A DNA stretch of 64,000 bases from Verrucomicrobiota bacterium (GCA_016721945.1 JADKHC010000004.1:124001-188000), one strand, 5' to 3'. Counted from the stretch's first letter, positions 46,590 to 56,300 are shown. Notes: a model not told the origin generated them from the sequence alone. Program-made: numbers and translations.

Positions 46590-48260
46590 ATGCACCCCAG
46601 AAAATGCTTTGGCCGAGTGATCTCCGCAGCGTTGGCTGCGACAATTTTCGTTTCCGCGCCTTGTCGGGCCGATGGCGATCCCGTCGCTCCGCAGGCGTCA
46701 CCAGCGACGGAGAAAAACGAGGCGGTTACCGCGGTCGAAGATGCGCAGAAAAATCTGGTCGAGAACTCGGTCGTGAAAATCTTCGCTCAGGTTCGACGGC
46801 CCGAGTTGACCAAGCCTTGGACCAAACAATCGCCGCAGGAAGTGACCGGCAGTGGCGTCGTGATTGAAGGAAAACGCATTCTGACCAACGCCCATGTCGT
46901 CAACTATGCGAGCCAGGTGCAGGTGCAGGCGAGTCAGTCGGGCGACAAGCTTTCCGCTGTCGTGGAGTTCGTCGCGCTGGGGATCGATCTCGCGGTGCTG
47001 AGACTTGAGGACGAGACGTTTTTCGACTCGCACCCGCCGCTGGCTCGCGCGAGCACGTTGCCCAAGATCAAGGACAGCGTGCTGGTTTATGGTTTTCCCA
47101 CGGGAGGAACGAGTCTCTCGATCACCAAAGGAATCGTGTCGCGGATTGAGTTCGCGGGTTACAGTTTGTCCGTATCCGGTCTTCGGGTACAGATCGATGC
47201 CGCTATAAATCCGGGCAATAGCGGCGGGCCCGCATTGGTGGGCGACAAGGTCGTCGGTCTCGCGTTCAGCCATCTGAGTAACGCCCAGAACATCGGCTAC
47301 ATCATACCTTCCGAGGAAATCGAACTGTTTCTCGCGGATGTGGCCGACGGGAAATTCGATGGGAAACCGGCTTTGTTCGGCGACCTCCAAACGTTGGAAA
47401 ACCCGGCGCTGCGCACCTACCTGAAGCTCGAAAAGGGCACTTCCGGCATCGTGATGAATGAACCGTTTTTGGATGAACCCTCTTATCCACTCAAGAAGTG
47501 GGACGTGATCACCAAGATTGGCGAAACGAAGGTGGACGATCAGGGCATGATCAAAATTGTCGATGGCACACGGGTTCGGTTCACTTATCAGGTGCAGAAA
47601 ATCGCCAAGAACGGGCTGGTGCCGTTGTCGGTCGTACGCGGCGGCAAGGAACTCGCGGTCGATGTCCCGGTTTCTCCGAGCCGCCCATGGCTGGTCAAGT
47701 CGTTGCGCGGCGAATACCCGGCCTATTTCGTCTACGGACCGGTTCCGTTTTCGATCGCGACGGAGGATGTCATCGAGGCGTTTACCTCAAGCAATTCCGG
47801 CAATGTGATCAACGCACGGCTCAGCATGTCGGCCAGTCCGCTCATCACGCGGCGCGGCGACAAACCCGCGTTCAAGGACGAGCAACTCGTGGTCGTCCCG
47901 GCGCCATTTTTCCCGCACAAACTCTCCAAGGGCTATTCCAACCAAACGCTGGGCGTCGTCGAATCGATCAATGGAGCGCGGGTGAAAAACCTGCTGCACT
48001 TGGTCGAACTGCTGCGTGATGCCAGGGACGAGTTTATCGTGATCGAGTTTGGCGGTCATGGCCGGGAGACGCTGGTTTTCCCCAGAGCGGAGATGGTGGC
48101 GGCGACGGAAGAGATCTTGAATGACAATGGAGTCCGCGCCCTCGGTTCGCCCGAAGTGCTGGCTACCTGGAATGCGGTGAAGCCTGCGGCAACGTCGGCC
48201 GAACCAACAGCCAAGGCCAAGTCGGATGCCAAAGCAGATGCCGGGTCAGCGAAGAAGTGA
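46590..48260 (+). CDS. Deg/HtrA-type serine protease, exported
   Basis: A 556-residue protein. Signal peptide (1-27, ending SAPCRA), a short acidic helix, then a trypsin-like domain with catalytic His in LTNAHVV, Asp in LGIDLAVLRL and Ser in NPGNSGGPALV. The C-terminal half contains PDZ-like segments (KKWDVITKIGETKVDD) but diverges from DegP and instead resembles the plant/bacterial Deg9-Deg10 type with a second PDZ. It ends in an Ala/Lys-rich tail. Likely periplasmic protein quality control. GGAGGT lies 9 bases before the ATG, one of the few good ribosome sites in the window. Confidence 0.88.
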   Translation: MHPRKCFGRVISAALAATIFVSAPCRADGDPVAPQASPATEKNEAVTAVEDAQKNLVENSVVKIFAQVRRPELTKPWTKQSPQEVTGSGVVIEGKRILTNAHVVNYASQVQVQASQSGDKLSAVVEFVALGIDLAVLRLEDETFFDSHPPLARASTLPKIKDSVLVYGFPTGGTSLSITKGIVSRIEFAGYSLSVSGLRVQIDAAINPGNSGGPALVGDKVVGLAFSHLSNAQNIGYIIPSEEIELFLADVADGKFDGKPALFGDLQTLENPALRTYLKLEKGTSGIVMNEPFLDEPSYPLKKWDVITKIGETKVDDQGMIKIVDGTRVRFTYQVQKIAKNGLVPLSVVRGGKELAVDVPVSPSRPWLVKSLRGEYPAYFVYGPVPFSIATEDVIEAFTSSNSGNVINARLSMSASPLITRRGDKPAFKDEQLVVVPAPFFPHKLSKGYSNQTLGVVESINGARVKNLLHLVELLRDARDEFIVIEFGGHGRETLVFPRAEMVAATEEILNDNGVRALGSPEVLATWNAVKPAATSAEPTAKAKSDAKADAGSAKK

Positions 48261-48271
48261 ATATCTGCGCC

Positions 48272-48475
48272 GTGCTCAGCCGTATCCATGCAATGGAGCC
48301 ACCGATGCGCACTGATAAACACAGATGCCCCAGAGGATTGTTTTAACGCAGCGCGAGAAGTTTCCTGTTTACCAGACAGTGCGCGATCAGATCGCCAAAA
48401 CCACGACGTTGTTTCTGCCCCTATCTGTGCTCATCGGTGTTCATCTGTGGCTCCCAACTGAATGGTTCCGGCTTA
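48272..48475 (-). repeat. MITE-like element copy 3, ending at the cytidine deaminase stop
   Basis: Nearly the same as copy 1 across its length (GCCACCGATGCGCACTGATA at the left, TCATCTGTGGCTCCCAACTG at the right, GCGATCAGATCGCCAAAACC inside). The right end meets the TAA stop at 48473-48475, just as copy 1 meets the stop at 14271-14273. Confidence 0.82.
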
Positions 48476-48883
48476 GTCTAAATTTTGCGGGCCGAAGGCG
48501 GCGGGGAGGAGCGCGTCGAGGGTGGTTTCGATGCGGTCGTCGGAATCGCAAATGGAGATGACGGGGATTCTCGGGCCGAATTCGTTGATCACCTGGCGAC
48601 AGGCGCCACAGGGTGGTGTGGCGGTTTGCGTGGGCGTGTACACGACGACGCAACTGAGCGGACGTTCTCCGGCGGCGACGGCGCTAAATATCGCGGTGCG
48701 CTCGGCACAGTTGCAGAGGCCATACGAGGCGTTTTCGATGTTGGTGCCGACGTAGATTTTTCCTGAATCAGCGAGCACGGCGGCGCCAACGCGGAATTGC
48801 GAGTAAGGCGAGTAAGAATGTTTAGCTGCGGTGCGCGCGGCCTTCTCAAGTTTTCGCTGCTGGACCGGAGTCATTTTCTTCAT
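48473..48883 (-). CDS. cdd: cytidine deaminase
   Basis: A 136-residue homotetrameric-type cytidine deaminase converting (deoxy)cytidine to (deoxy)uridine in pyrimidine salvage. The zinc site shows NCAERTAIF (Cys and catalytic Glu) and PPCGACRQVINEF (two Cys). SYSPYSQFRVGAAV at the N-terminus and IENASYGLCNCAE fit the family. ATG start at 48883. The C-terminus ends at MITE-like copy 3. Confidence 0.94.
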   Translation of the reverse strand: MKKMTPVQQRKLEKAARTAAKHSYSPYSQFRVGAAVLADSGKIYVGTNIENASYGLCNCAERTAIFSAVAAGERPLSCVVVYTPTQTATPPCGACRQVINEFGPRIPVISICDSDDRIETTLDALLPAAFGPQNLD

Positions 48884-48990
48884 GCGTGCGTTTTAGCACG
48901 AAAATTTGAATTTGGAACTCAGGAAAGCAGAAACGAACCAAAGTCATGGTCTCCCTGGGCGCGCGGAGGCTTTGCCGCAAATCACAGAAA

Positions 48991-49491
48991 TCAAAGCGGC
49001 GCGACGGCGAGCGGTAGTTCGGAGCGTTCGAGCGCGAGCATGCGTTGTTTGGTCACGATGCCGCCGGGTGCGGAGAATCCGGTGAGTCTGCCGTTCGCAC
49101 CGATGAAGCGATGGCAGGGCACGAGCAACAACCAGGGATTACGCCCAAGCGCGGCACCAATCGCGCGGCTGGCCGCAGGACCACGCCCGATCGCACTGGC
49201 GAGCCAGCCGTAGGTGTGGGTTTCGCCGGGTTTGACCGCGAGCGCGGCGGTGTAAACGCGTTCTTGAAAGGGTGTGACGTGTGAAAAATCAAAACGCACA
49301 TCGGCGAAGTCCTGCAGATCGCCGTCAAAATGACGTTGCACGCGGGTCATGACCGCTACGACCCAGTTGGGCGGCAGGGTCTCTTCATCGGTTATGGCGT
49401 CGGAGTCGGGGAGGTTGAAACGAGTCAGGCCTTTGTCATTCCACGCGATGGCACAGCGGCCGAAAGCGGTGGGGAAGCTTGCTGTATTCAT
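48991..49491 (-). CDS. ogt: methylated-DNA--protein-cysteine methyltransferase
   Basis: A 166-residue suicide repair protein that transfers methyl groups from O6-methylguanine to its own cysteine. The active site is LVPCHRFIGANG, preceded by TPFQERVYTAAL and GETHTYGWLASAIGRGPAASRAIG. The ATG at 49491 is chosen: the frame continues upstream to 49857, but that stretch runs antisense to dgt and is not family-like. It is divergent from dgt with 125 bp between the start codons. Confidence 0.92.
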   Translation of the reverse strand: MNTASFPTAFGRCAIAWNDKGLTRFNLPDSDAITDEETLPPNWVVAVMTRVQRHFDGDLQDFADVRFDFSHVTPFQERVYTAALAVKPGETHTYGWLASAIGRGPAASRAIGAALGRNPWLLLVPCHRFIGANGRLTGFSAPGGIVTKQRMLALERSELPLAVAPL

Positions 49492-49616
49492 GCCGGTATT
49501 GTGAACCAGTTGAGAAGAGACGTCCACCGGATGGAGCGGATTTGTTTGCACAACCGGTTGGAAGGCTCTGCCGCTTTCGGCTCGTGCGCAGGCGGCAGCT
49601 GCGACAGCCTCGCCAA

Positions 49617-50885
49617 ATGCCAAACCGTTTCTACACGGCCTTCGACTCACAAACGCTCGGTGGCGAGCGCAAGACGGATTACCGCAACGCGTTCCAAATC
49701 GACCGTGACCGCGTGATTCATTCGCACGCGTTCCGCAAGCTCCAGTCGAAGACGCAGGTTTTCCTCTCGGGCGAATACGATTTCTATCGCACGCGTCTGA
49801 CCCACTCGATGGAAGTAGCGCAGATCGGGCGTTCGATCTGCAACTTTCTGCAATCACGCGGCGCGCCGCTCACGGAGGACTTTTTTATCGATAGCGACTT
49901 GGTTGAGGCGGTGTGTCTCGCGCACGATCTGGGGCATCCGCCGTTCGGGCACTCGGGCGAGAGGACATTGCAGGAGTTGATGAAACGCCATGGCGGTTTC
50001 GAGGGCAACGCCCAGACACTGCATCTATTAACCGAGACAATGTACCAAAACGAGACGAGCGTCCGTGGCATGCATCCGACGCGGGCACTGCTCGATGGCG
50101 TTTTAAAGTACAAAAAACTTTACCGCGAATTCCCCGAGACGCCCGCCCGGCATTTTCTTTATAATCCGCAGGTGCGCTACCGGGACTTTGTTTTCGATGG
50201 CGCGGCGATTCCGGCGAAATTGCATGCGGGCGAGGTGTTGAATAGTTTCAAATCCGTCGAGTGTCAGATCATGGATTGGGCGGACGATGCAGCGTATTCG
50301 CTCAACGACATTGTCGATGGCGTGAAGGCTGGTTTTCTGACGATCGACCGCATCGAGGCGTGGGCGGCGAGCCAGCCGATCGATGCAGAACGGCAACGCC
50401 ATCTGGACGATTTGTTCGGCTCGATTCGGAGTGACCGGATTGAGTATGTCTTCTCACAGAAGATCGGCGCGTTCATCCGTGCCTGCCGCCTGCGTGAGCG
50501 GGATAATTTCATGTCGAAACGAACTAATCGCTACCGCTACGAGTTGGTTGTGACCGACGAGGCGTTGCGCGAGGCCGCGTTCTACAAGCTGTTGGCCAAC
50601 GACGTGATTTTCGAGAGCCCGCAGCTTCAGCAGATCGAGCACAAGGCGCGGCGCGTGCTATTCAGCCTCTGGGAAGCGGCCTGGACGAATTATGTCGAGC
50701 GCAGCGAGCGCGTGATCCACGTCCTGCCGTCGGCGGTGGGAAAACTGGTCGCGGGCGAGGCCTATCTCGACGACAAGGCCCGGCGTATCAGCGATTGGTT
50801 GTCGGGCCTCACTGACGGCATGATCGTGCGAACTTACCGGCGGCTGTTCGACCCGGAGTTTGGCAGCATCCGCGACCTGAGCTGA
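49617..50885 (+). CDS. dgt: deoxyguanosinetriphosphate triphosphohydrolase (HD domain)
   Basis: A 422-residue enzyme that cleaves dGTP (or other dNTPs) to the nucleoside and triphosphate, keeping nucleotide pools balanced. The N-terminus has RNAFQIDRDRVIHSHAFRKL with the first metal His, RLTHSMEVAQIGRSI follows, and the HD motif is CLAHDLGHPPFGHSGE. The start is ATG at 49617; upstream sequence in frame is not family-like. REP copy 7 follows the stop. Confidence 0.93.
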   Translation: MPNRFYTAFDSQTLGGERKTDYRNAFQIDRDRVIHSHAFRKLQSKTQVFLSGEYDFYRTRLTHSMEVAQIGRSICNFLQSRGAPLTEDFFIDSDLVEAVCLAHDLGHPPFGHSGERTLQELMKRHGGFEGNAQTLHLLTETMYQNETSVRGMHPTRALLDGVLKYKKLYREFPETPARHFLYNPQVRYRDFVFDGAAIPAKLHAGEVLNSFKSVECQIMDWADDAAYSLNDIVDGVKAGFLTIDRIEAWAASQPIDAERQRHLDDLFGSIRSDRIEYVFSQKIGAFIRACRLRERDNFMSKRTNRYRYELVVTDEALREAAFYKLLANDVIFESPQLQQIEHKARRVLFSLWEAAWTNYVERSERVIHVLPSAVGKLVAGEAYLDDKARRISDWLSGLTDGMIVRTYRRLFDPEFGSIRDLS

Positions 50886-50953
50886 GCGGAACTCGTTCGC
50901 GCACTGATTGTATCCAAGCGGCGGTTACCACTGCTCTGCGAGGTGTTACAGAA

Positions 50954-51028
50954 GGTGGAGCCCGATGTTCCCATCGGGCTTGATCGGCGCGCTCGCAAAC
51001 CAGCCCGTTAGGGACAACGCGCTCCACC
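50954..51028 (+). repeat. REP doublet copy 7, downstream of dgt
   Basis: GGTGGAGCCCGATGTTCCCA to GACAACGCGCTCCACC, starting 68 bp after the dgt stop, in the same orientation relative to the upstream gene as the other copies. The rest of 50886-51210 has no gene. Confidence 0.82.
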
Positions 51029-51210
51029 TCCTACTGCATTGTTACAGCTTAGCGAGGGAAGGGACTGGAGACTTGCTTTGAACATTCAAGCAGTTAGCTT
51101 GTTCAAGCGTCTTGGAAGTAGATATTTGGTGGACGTATTCGACCCGCGAACGAACAATTTATCCCTCGCGCAATTACTACCTCATTTGTATGGAACCGAA
51201 CCAGGAGGAC

Positions 51211-53841
51211 ATGAATAAAGGTACGCCTGCGCGTGAAGAATCCGCAGGCGACGCTGCGGCATCTCAGTCCGAATCAAGAACGGCTGCCTCACACAGCTAC
51301 TCTGTGCGGCGGATGGCGATGCGTGTCGTTGTCGTTTATCTGGTTGTTTCGGCTCTGTGGATTTTGATCAGCGACCAGGTACTCGTCGCTTTGGTGAGCG
51401 ATCTCAAGTTGCTTGGGAAAATAGCGATGGTAAAGGGTTGGGCTTTTGTCGGTGTCACGGCAGCGCTATTATTTTTCCTATTGCGACGGGAGACGCGGCA
51501 CTGGGTTGCCGAACGACAGGCGCGTGAAAAAGCAGAAGCGGTGACGCAAGAAAGCGAACAGCGTTTTCGTCAGCTGTTCGATTTGGCACCGCTGCCGATT
51601 GCGTATTTCAAAATGACCGGTGTTGCAGTGAGTTTTAATCGGAGGTTCACGCAGGAGCTCGGCTACACGCATGAAGATCTCCCGACCCTCGAACACTGGC
51701 TGTTACGGGTACACCCCGATGAAAACGAACGCCGGGAGGCGGTGGCGAGGTGGGATGCTGCGGTCCAGTGTGCGCTCAAGAATAAAACCGATATCGCTCC
51801 CGAGGAATTCAACATAAGATGCAAGAATGGCGAGACACGTACGTATTTGATTTCAGGTTCGTTTCTCAGCGATGGAATACTGAGTACGCTTGTTGATATA
51901 TCCGCACGGAAACACACAGAGGAGCAGTTGCGTTTCCAAGAGGCGATTTTAAGGGAAACCGGAGAGATCGCAAAGGTCGGCGGCTGGCAATTCAACACGG
52001 CGACGGGCGTTGGCCGCTGGACCGATCAAGTCGCGCGTATCCACGATTTGGATCCGACTGACCCCATTTCGAAAGATATGGGGCTATCGCATTATAAAGG
52101 CGAATCGCGTACCCGTATCGAAGCGGCGATCAAAGCGGCCATCGAACAGGGTACAGTTTATGATTTGGTGCTGGAGCTAACCACCGCCAAAGGCAGGCAT
52201 AAATGGGTGCGCGCCATCGGGCACCCCATCGTGGAAAACGGGAAAATCATCCGCCTTCACGGCTCATTTCAGGACATCACCGAACTCAGGTGTGCTGAAG
52301 ATTCCTTGCGCGAGAGTGCGGACCGTTTTCGTCAGATGGCTGAAAATATAGATGAGATTTTTTGGCTGACCAGTGTTCACGACCACAGGATTCTCTATAT
52401 CAATCCAGCCTACGAACGGATCTGGGGGAGTAGTTGCGAGAGTCTCTACGCCAAGCCTGAGACATGGGCTGACGCGATCCATCCCGATGACCGAGCGCGA
52501 GTTTTGGCCGCTGCTGAAGCGAGGAAGATCGGGGATGGGTACACCGAAAATTATCGAATTCTGCGTCCAGATAAACAGGTGCGCTGGATTCTCGTGCGCG
52601 TTTTCCCTGTTCACGATTCGATGGGACAAAGCTACCGGATGGTGGGTATCGCCACGGATATCACCGAGCGGCGCAAGTTGGAGGAACAGTTTCGTAATGC
52701 GCAAAAAATGGAAGCGCTGGGCACGCTGGCCGGCGGTATTGCCCATGATTTCAATAACATCATCGGCGCAATCATGGGCTATACCGAGTTGGCCAAAATG
52801 GATTCTCCTCAGCCCGCAGTTCAGTCCTGTCACAATGAAATATTGAGCGCTTGCGGCCGGGCCGGCGATCTCGTGCGCCAGATCTTGGCCTTCAGTAAAC
52901 AGCGCGAACAGCAGAGAAGGCCGTTGCAACTCTGGCAGACCGTCGCTGAGGCGACGCGGCTCTTGCGGGCGGTTCTACCTGCGACCGTCGATTTCCAGAT
53001 CGAACTCGATCGGGCGTCTCCCACGGTGCTAGCCGATCCAACTCAAATCCACCAAGTGGTCATGAATTTATGCACGAATGCGCAGCATGCCATGGCGAGC
53101 AAAGTTGGAAAACTGAGCGTGAGCGTCAAAACCTTCCAGGCCGATGAGCCTTTTATCAAGATGCACGAAGGGGCTTCTCCGGGGCGTTATGCCTGTCTAA
53201 CCGTTAGTGATAGCGGGCATGGCATGGAGCAGAACGTGATCGACCGTATATTCGAACCATTCTTCACCACCAAAGCTCCTGGTGTAGGCACTGGACTGGG
53301 GCTTTCCGTCGTGCATGGCATCGTGCAGGGACATGACGGAGTCATCACCGTGGAGAGCAAGCTGGGCGAGGGTACAACTTTCAGAGTTTATTTTCCGGAA
53401 AACGATAAAGCTGCCGACGAAGAACCGACCAAAATCGATTGGATTGCCCAGGGCCATGGCCAAAGGATTCTGGTGGTGGATGACGAAGAAGCACTCGCGC
53501 GAATGGTCGGGAAAGCTCTCACAAAACTGGGTTTCAAGCCCGAAACGATCAACGATCCCGTGGCAGCGCTGGCCAAGTTTCGTTTGGCACCAGAAAACTA
53601 CGATCTCATCATCACCGATCTGACCATGCCGCACATGACCGGTTTGGAATTCGCTGCTTCTGCACTGAGTGCGAAGCCGCAGATCAAAACGCTCCTGATG
53701 ACAGGGTTTGCCGATAACTTGACGGAGAAGGAGCTCGCGGCCGCAGGTATCGTCGAGGTTCTTAGGAAGCCGATCACGCTCAACGATCTTGGCCGTGCGA
53801 TTGAGCGGATCTTGAAACAAGAGCCGGCGGCAACAGCGTGA
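51211..53841 (+). CDS. membrane hybrid sensor histidine kinase with PAS domains and C-terminal receiver
   Basis: 876 residues from the ATG at 51211, which has AGGAGG just two bases upstream; ATG at 51190 is the alternative. Two membrane helices (about 36-54 and 76-93) with a short loop, then three PAS/PAC domains (about 118-500; AEQRFRQLFDLAPLP-like EQRFRQLFDLAPLP, KWVRAIGHPIVENG, YINPAYERIWGS). The dimerisation/phosphoacceptor box is GGIAHDFNNIIGAIMG with His512, followed by the ATPase (NLCTNAQHAM, GTGLGLSVVHGIVQGH) and a receiver with phosphoacceptor Asp803 in IITDLTMPHMTG. No response regulator with an output domain is adjacent, so the signal and target are unknown. Confidence 0.9.
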   Translation: MNKGTPAREESAGDAAASQSESRTAASHSYSVRRMAMRVVVVYLVVSALWILISDQVLVALVSDLKLLGKIAMVKGWAFVGVTAALLFFLLRRETRHWVAERQAREKAEAVTQESEQRFRQLFDLAPLPIAYFKMTGVAVSFNRRFTQELGYTHEDLPTLEHWLLRVHPDENERREAVARWDAAVQCALKNKTDIAPEEFNIRCKNGETRTYLISGSFLSDGILSTLVDISARKHTEEQLRFQEAILRETGEIAKVGGWQFNTATGVGRWTDQVARIHDLDPTDPISKDMGLSHYKGESRTRIEAAIKAAIEQGTVYDLVLELTTAKGRHKWVRAIGHPIVENGKIIRLHGSFQDITELRCAEDSLRESADRFRQMAENIDEIFWLTSVHDHRILYINPAYERIWGSSCESLYAKPETWADAIHPDDRARVLAAAEARKIGDGYTENYRILRPDKQVRWILVRVFPVHDSMGQSYRMVGIATDITERRKLEEQFRNAQKMEALGTLAGGIAHDFNNIIGAIMGYTELAKMDSPQPAVQSCHNEILSACGRAGDLVRQILAFSKQREQQRRPLQLWQTVAEATRLLRAVLPATVDFQIELDRASPTVLADPTQIHQVVMNLCTNAQHAMASKVGKLSVSVKTFQADEPFIKMHEGASPGRYACLTVSDSGHGMEQNVIDRIFEPFFTTKAPGVGTGLGLSVVHGIVQGHDGVITVESKLGEGTTFRVYFPENDKAADEEPTKIDWIAQGHGQRILVVDDEEALARMVGKALTKLGFKPETINDPVAALAKFRLAPENYDLIITDLTMPHMTGLEFAASALSAKPQIKTLLMTGFADNLTEKELAAAGIVEVLRKPITLNDLGRAIERILKQEPAATA

Positions 53842-53904
53842 CGAAACAAGTGACACCTATAAATCCGTGGCGGTGGTCCCGATTGCGCCCCGCCTCAACG
53901 GATT

Positions 53905-54729
53905 TCACCGAACAAAAAAGGGATTGTTGCGCCGTTCTTGAGCGACGGTGGTGAGCGGACCATGGCCGCACGCGAGCACCGTGTCGTTGGGCAACGTCAT
54001 GATTTTTTTCAGATTGTTCTCGTACGCGTCGGCATACGAAACCTTCCCGCCACCCATCGACGAGGCGAAAATCGAGTCGCCAGTTACAGCCACGGGCCAA
54101 GACAACCCCGTGATATAATAACTCGTGCCGCCGACCGAATGGCCCCAGGTGAAAAGTGTTTTGACGGAAAGCGGGCCGACATGGAAAAACGCATTCTCCT
54201 CGAAAGTCTTGGCTCCGGGAAACGCGGACGGCTCGCGCGAACTCGCCCAAACCTCGCCCTTGGTTTCGGCCACAAGCCGTGGAAGATCCGCGATGTGATC
54301 TTCGTGCGTATGAGTGAGAAAAATGTAGCGCACGCTGAGGCGTTCACTGCTGATCAGTTCCAGCATGGGTTCGCAGGTCGCGCCGGTATCGAAGATCGCT
54401 GCGTGCCGTGTGCGATCATCCCAGATGATGTAGCTGTTTACCGTCATGTCCGCCAACGGTGTATTGAACGCCATGAAGCCCGTGGGGAAAAGAGGCTGTT
54501 GCGGATACCATTTTTTTTGCGCGAGTTGAACAAGCGCGTCGCGGTTCAGGCGCAGATGTGAAGCGATCCGTCGAGCGGTGTATTCGTCGAAATTGCCGGC
54601 CTTGAGCGAGGCGATAGCAGCAGCAGGGACCTGAGCGCGACGGGCTAGATCAGCATCGTCGATACCGAGGCCGGTCTGGGCCTTGGCGATGACATCATTA
54701 TAATTATCTTCTAGTGGAACACGTCCCAT
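53905..54729 (-). CDS. MBL-fold metallohydrolase with N-terminal HTH
   Basis: A 274-residue protein from the ATG at 54729. The first ~70 residues look like an XRE-type helix-turn-helix (LARRAQVPAAAIASLKAGNF). The rest is a metallo-beta-lactamase fold of the glyoxalase II/persulfide dioxygenase type with THTHEDHIADLP as metal motif, FTWGHSVGGTSYYI, VTGDSIFA and CGHGPLTT. Such enzymes hydrolyse thioesters or oxidise sulfur compounds; the DNA-binding-like head is unusual and may bind DNA or only be a structural remnant. It faces the kinase gene convergently, with 63 bp between the two stops. Confidence 0.8.
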   Translation of the reverse strand: MGRVPLEDNYNDVIAKAQTGLGIDDADLARRAQVPAAAIASLKAGNFDEYTARRIASHLRLNRDALVQLAQKKWYPQQPLFPTGFMAFNTPLADMTVNSYIIWDDRTRHAAIFDTGATCEPMLELISSERLSVRYIFLTHTHEDHIADLPRLVAETKGEVWASSREPSAFPGAKTFEENAFFHVGPLSVKTLFTWGHSVGGTSYYITGLSWPVAVTGDSIFASSMGGGKVSYADAYENNLKKIMTLPNDTVLACGHGPLTTVAQERRNNPFFVR

Positions 54730-54860
54730 AGCGTGGAGGAAGCGCGAGGCAAGCGACCGGCGCAAGCGCAATGCCCGCGAGAAGCGTAACCATAAGGAAA
54801 AGACTCGTGTCCGCTTTGCCTTGCCAGCGCGTAGAAGATTTAACTTAGTTTAGCTTCCCC

Positions 54861-55646
54861 ATGAATACTCCCGAATACCTGAACTCGTTGTTTTCCCTCG
54901 CTGGCAAAGTCGCTGTTGTCATCGGTGGTACCGGTGAACTCTGCGGCGCGATGGCGGAAGGACTCGCGAGTGCAGGTGCCGAGGTTGTCATAGTCGGTCG
55001 TAGTAAGGAAAAGGCCGATGCCCGTATTGCCAAAATTGCAGTCACGGGTGGAAAAGCCTACTTCGTCCCCACCGAAGCCAGCAGCAAGGCCGAATTGGAG
55101 CAGCTCCTTAAGACCGTGCTAGAAAAGTCGGGCAGGGTGGACATCGTTATAAATGGTGCGGGCGTTAACTCCGCGACGCCGTTCTTGGAAATCGGCGAAG
55201 AAGAATTCGAGCGCATCATCAAGATCAACCTGAAGGGCGTTTTTCTCGGTTGCCAAGTGTTCGGCAAATACCTCGTCGATCACGGGGAGGGCGGCTCAAT
55301 CATCAACCTCGGCTCGATGTCTGGCGTGATACCGCTTTCACGTGTCTTCACGTATTCGGCGAGCAAAGCCGCAGTTCATAATCTCTCGCTCAATCTAGCC
55401 CGTGAATGGGCCACGAAAAATGTACGCGTCAACGTCCTCGTTCCAGGTTTCTTCCCGGCCGAGCAGAACCGCAAGATTCTCAGTCCTGACCGCGTGGCCA
55501 GTATCATGGGCCACACGCCGATGAAGCGTTTCGGCGAAGCCAAGGAATTGATCGGTGCCACGCTGCTTCTGGCCAGCGATGCGGGTTCGTTCATCACCGG
55601 CGACGAAATCATCGTCGACGGCGGCTATCACGCCATGACGATCTGA
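54861..55646 (+). CDS. short-chain dehydrogenase/reductase
   Basis: A 261-residue classical SDR. The cofactor motif reads VIGGTGELCGAMAEGL (a GxxxGxG variant), NGAGVNS follows, the catalytic Ser lies in INLGSMSGVIP and the YSASKAA motif gives Tyr and Lys. DGGYHAMT ends the protein. The pattern fits sugar or sugar-acid oxidoreductases such as D-mannonate or gluconate 5-dehydrogenases, but the substrate is not proven. ATG at 54861, divergent from the MBL gene. The following 55647-55900 contains no gene; a short CTTTGCGTGA repeat fragment lies near 55870. Confidence 0.87.
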   Translation: MNTPEYLNSLFSLAGKVAVVIGGTGELCGAMAEGLASAGAEVVIVGRSKEKADARIAKIAVTGGKAYFVPTEASSKAELEQLLKTVLEKSGRVDIVINGAGVNSATPFLEIGEEEFERIIKINLKGVFLGCQVFGKYLVDHGEGGSIINLGSMSGVIPLSRVFTYSASKAAVHNLSLNLAREWATKNVRVNVLVPGFFPAEQNRKILSPDRVASIMGHTPMKRFGEAKELIGATLLLASDAGSFITGDEIIVDGGYHAMTI

Positions 55647-55900
55647 TAAAAAGCCTCTCGCGAAGATAGAAATACAGATGCGTTCCAACCTCGGTTCCGT
55701 TGGCAGTGCTGAAGGTTGTGGCTTTACTAAAAATCGGAATATTAGCGACTAAGAACATTTTACCCCGCCCGTCACTCAATAGAGCAAACCGCAATAGGCC
55801 AATATAGATCATGCTACACGGAGAGTATGCAGATGTTTAGAGCGAAATATTAAACATAGTACTTGCGTCTTTGCGTGAATATTATTTCATTACTCGTCTT

Positions 55901-56275
55901 ATGGTAACCGATACAGTCAAAGAACTACAGGCCGCTAAAGCTAAAGTGGCCGCGCTCGAGCAATCCTTCGCCAAGGAGATAACCCAGAAGCTTGTGAAGC
56001 TGCCGTCTGAGTACGGTTTCGACAGCCTTCCCGCCTTTATCAAGGCGCTGAGGCAAGCTGCTGGTGGTAGCCCAGGACGCAAAGCCGCTAAAGTTGCTGG
56101 TAAAGCCGGCAAGCGTAGCAAGCGCGCCAAGATCACCCCAGAGGTGAAGGACAAGGTGAAGGCCGCCGTCAACGCTGGCAAAACCGGTGCTGCGATCGCC
56201 AAGGAACTGGGTATTTCCGTTCCGAGTGTGCAGAACATCAAGAAGGAGCTCGGCCTCGTTAAGAAACGCAGCTGA
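55901..56275 (+). CDS. small basic DNA-binding protein: coiled coil, histone-like linker, HTH
   Basis: A 124-residue protein. The N-terminus (about 1-35) is an Ala/Lys/Glu-rich amphipathic helix, likely a coiled coil. The middle has a histone-H1-like Lys/Ala/Arg stretch (GRKAAKVAGKAGKRSKRAKI). The C-terminus is a helix-turn-helix of resolvase type (KTGAAIAKELGISVPSVQNI). This suggests a nucleoid-associated or regulatory DNA-binding protein. ATG at 55901 is preferred over an upstream alternative start. It has its own terminator, so it is monocistronic. Confidence 0.75.
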   Translation: MVTDTVKELQAAKAKVAALEQSFAKEITQKLVKLPSEYGFDSLPAFIKALRQAAGGSPGRKAAKVAGKAGKRSKRAKITPEVKDKVKAAVNAGKTGAAIAKELGISVPSVQNIKKELGLVKKRS

Positions 56276-56300
56276 GTTACTTTCTAAGTTTATTTTGCGA

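Noticed and set aside
49492..49857. N-terminal extension of Ogt by 122 residues
   Set aside because: The extension is antisense to dgt, rich in Arg/Ser/Cys, and absent from the family.
51112..51210. Longer N-terminus for the hybrid kinase
   Set aside because: The extra 33 residues are not conserved-looking, and an AGGAGG site and ATG lie at 51203-51213; the ATG at 51190 remains possible.
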